Source of the DNA: Parazoarcus communis
Lineage (GTDB): Bacteria; Pseudomonadota; Gammaproteobacteria; Burkholderiales; Rhodocyclaceae
Assembly: GCF_003111665.1 (NCBI RefSeq)
Contig: NZ_CP022188.1
Span: 3,224,001-3,288,000 of the forward strand
Length of the DNA stretch: 64,000 nucleotides
Reading direction: 5' to 3'
Positions 63,329 to 64,000 of the stretch are shown here, piece after piece (the stretch's first letter is position 1; each line of letters starts with the position of its first letter). Position numbers and translations under genes: made by a program. The notes beneath the pieces were generated by a model, which had not been told where the DNA came from, made no database searches, and saw nothing but the letters and a program-made list of their open reading frames with translations.

Positions 63329-64000
63329 GGCTCCTCGCTTTCCGGTGCCATGGTGGGTGGGCCCCGGGTCTCAGTGGTTCATCATGCGCTTTCCGGTGCG
63401 CTTGCGCCGGACTATTGGTGCCCCGCTGCGACGCCTGCTAAGCCGGGCGCCGTGGGTGTCGTGGCAGAGGCGCAGGCTGAGTCCGGAGGCAGACCGGCGG
63501 GCTGAACGCCGTGCGCGAGCAGGCACAGGCATTCGACCATCAGGATTGCGCCGGATGAGCCGTGTTCTGGCCGGCATCCGGCGGCAGAAGGGGGGCGCTC
63601 GGGGCGATGGAATGGACGCCTGGCGGTACCCGGGCCTGGCGGGCTGCAGTGCCGTCTGGCTTTGCATCATGTGTGCGATGCAGCATCAACCTTGATTGCA
63701 TGGAGTTCGGTAGCTAAAATTTCACCCCCTTGCTGATGCATGCGCGTTCCCGTGAGCGCAACGCGTTTTCGCAATCAGCAGCAGAACATGCACACAGGCC
63801 AGTCCACCGGACTGGCCTGTGTGCTTTACAGGTTTCGCCCAAGGAGGCGCTTTGCCCGAACTGAAGAGGCCGGAACTGCTCGCGTTGTCCATTCCTGGCA
63901 ATTGCCAATGGACCTGTCGCAATAATGGCGCAGCCGGAAGGCGCCATGTGCCCTGTTGCTGCACGCGCCATGCGGTGTGGCGCGGACGGGATGAATACAT
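63329..64000. other. Right-end region without recognised gene
   Basis: About 670 bases with short overlapping frames only. A perfect 16-base-pair hairpin lies at 63789-63823. A frame opening at TTG 63852, after AAGGAGG, stays open to the window edge and could be the start of a gene, but its 49 Cys- and Arg-rich codons resemble no protein that I know. Confidence 0.35.
63789..63823. repeat. Perfect 16-bp inverted repeat with 3-base loop
   Basis: gcacacaggccagtcc and its exact reverse complement are separated by acc. There is no T-run, so ordinary termination is doubtful. It ends about 20 bases before a good ribosome-binding sequence. Confidence 0.75.

Overview
The window is high-GC DNA from a Gram-negative bacterium, most likely a betaproteobacterium of the Rhodocyclales (Thauera/Azoarcus/Aromatoleum type). 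This rests on overall protein character, membrane-bound urate hydroxylase PuuD, a PEP-CTERM surface protein, TRAP uptake and a secreted PHA depolymerase. It is inference from gene content, not from a marker gene.

Left part (1-16.9 kb): a long, mostly leftward cluster for ectoine/hydroxyectoine uptake and breakdown. It holds the TRAP transporter uehA (rightward) and uehBC (leftward), eutA, eutB, the MocR regulator enuR, eutC, two tandem near-identical ectoine hydrolase genes (doeA/eutD) and doeB/eutE. At its end lie a Cys/Met-metabolism PLP enzyme, a lipoyl-bearing dihydrolipoamide dehydrogenase, an Lrp regulator and a divergent AceE/MdeB-type 2-oxoacid dehydrogenase E1 that runs off the left edge. 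An 11-base motif, ctagtgcaatg, recurs at the likely control points.

17-24 kb: two initiator tRNA genes, a divergent pair of L,D-transpeptidase genes, an exported short-chain PHA depolymerase, malate synthase A and a TSUP permease.

24-41.4 kb: a purine-ureide-glyoxylate block. Enzymes for urate to glyoxylate are all present: PuuD, UraH, UraD, allantoin racemase, PuuE, allantoicase and ureidoglycolate lyase. The last two occur twice as a near-identical 1.6-kb duplication. Two NCS1 permeases, a GntR regulator with candidate operators, hydroxypyruvate isomerase, glycerate kinase and malate synthase fit uptake and assimilation of the glyoxylate.

41.8-53.5 kb: accessory DNA. It contains a degenerate HD-GYP protein, tRNA-Thr, a four-gene thiol cassette (CSCS permease, thioredoxin-like protein, rhodanese, OsmC) surrounded by copies of a short dispersed repeat, a lone PEP-CTERM protein behind a sigma-54-like site, an OsmC-YcaO fusion, an exported amidohydrolase, a DsbA-fold isomerase, an SDR protein and a TetR regulator.

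53.8-64 kb: mostly poorly characterised genes. These include a tandem glycine riboswitch ahead of a TRIC-family membrane protein, a DUF1326/DUF2182 pair with metal-ligand-like motifs, a lipoprotein/FlgO-like pair, and a c-type cytochrome gene cut in two by an IS5-type element whose ends and 4-base target duplication can be read exactly. The last 700 bases hold no gene that I can recognise.
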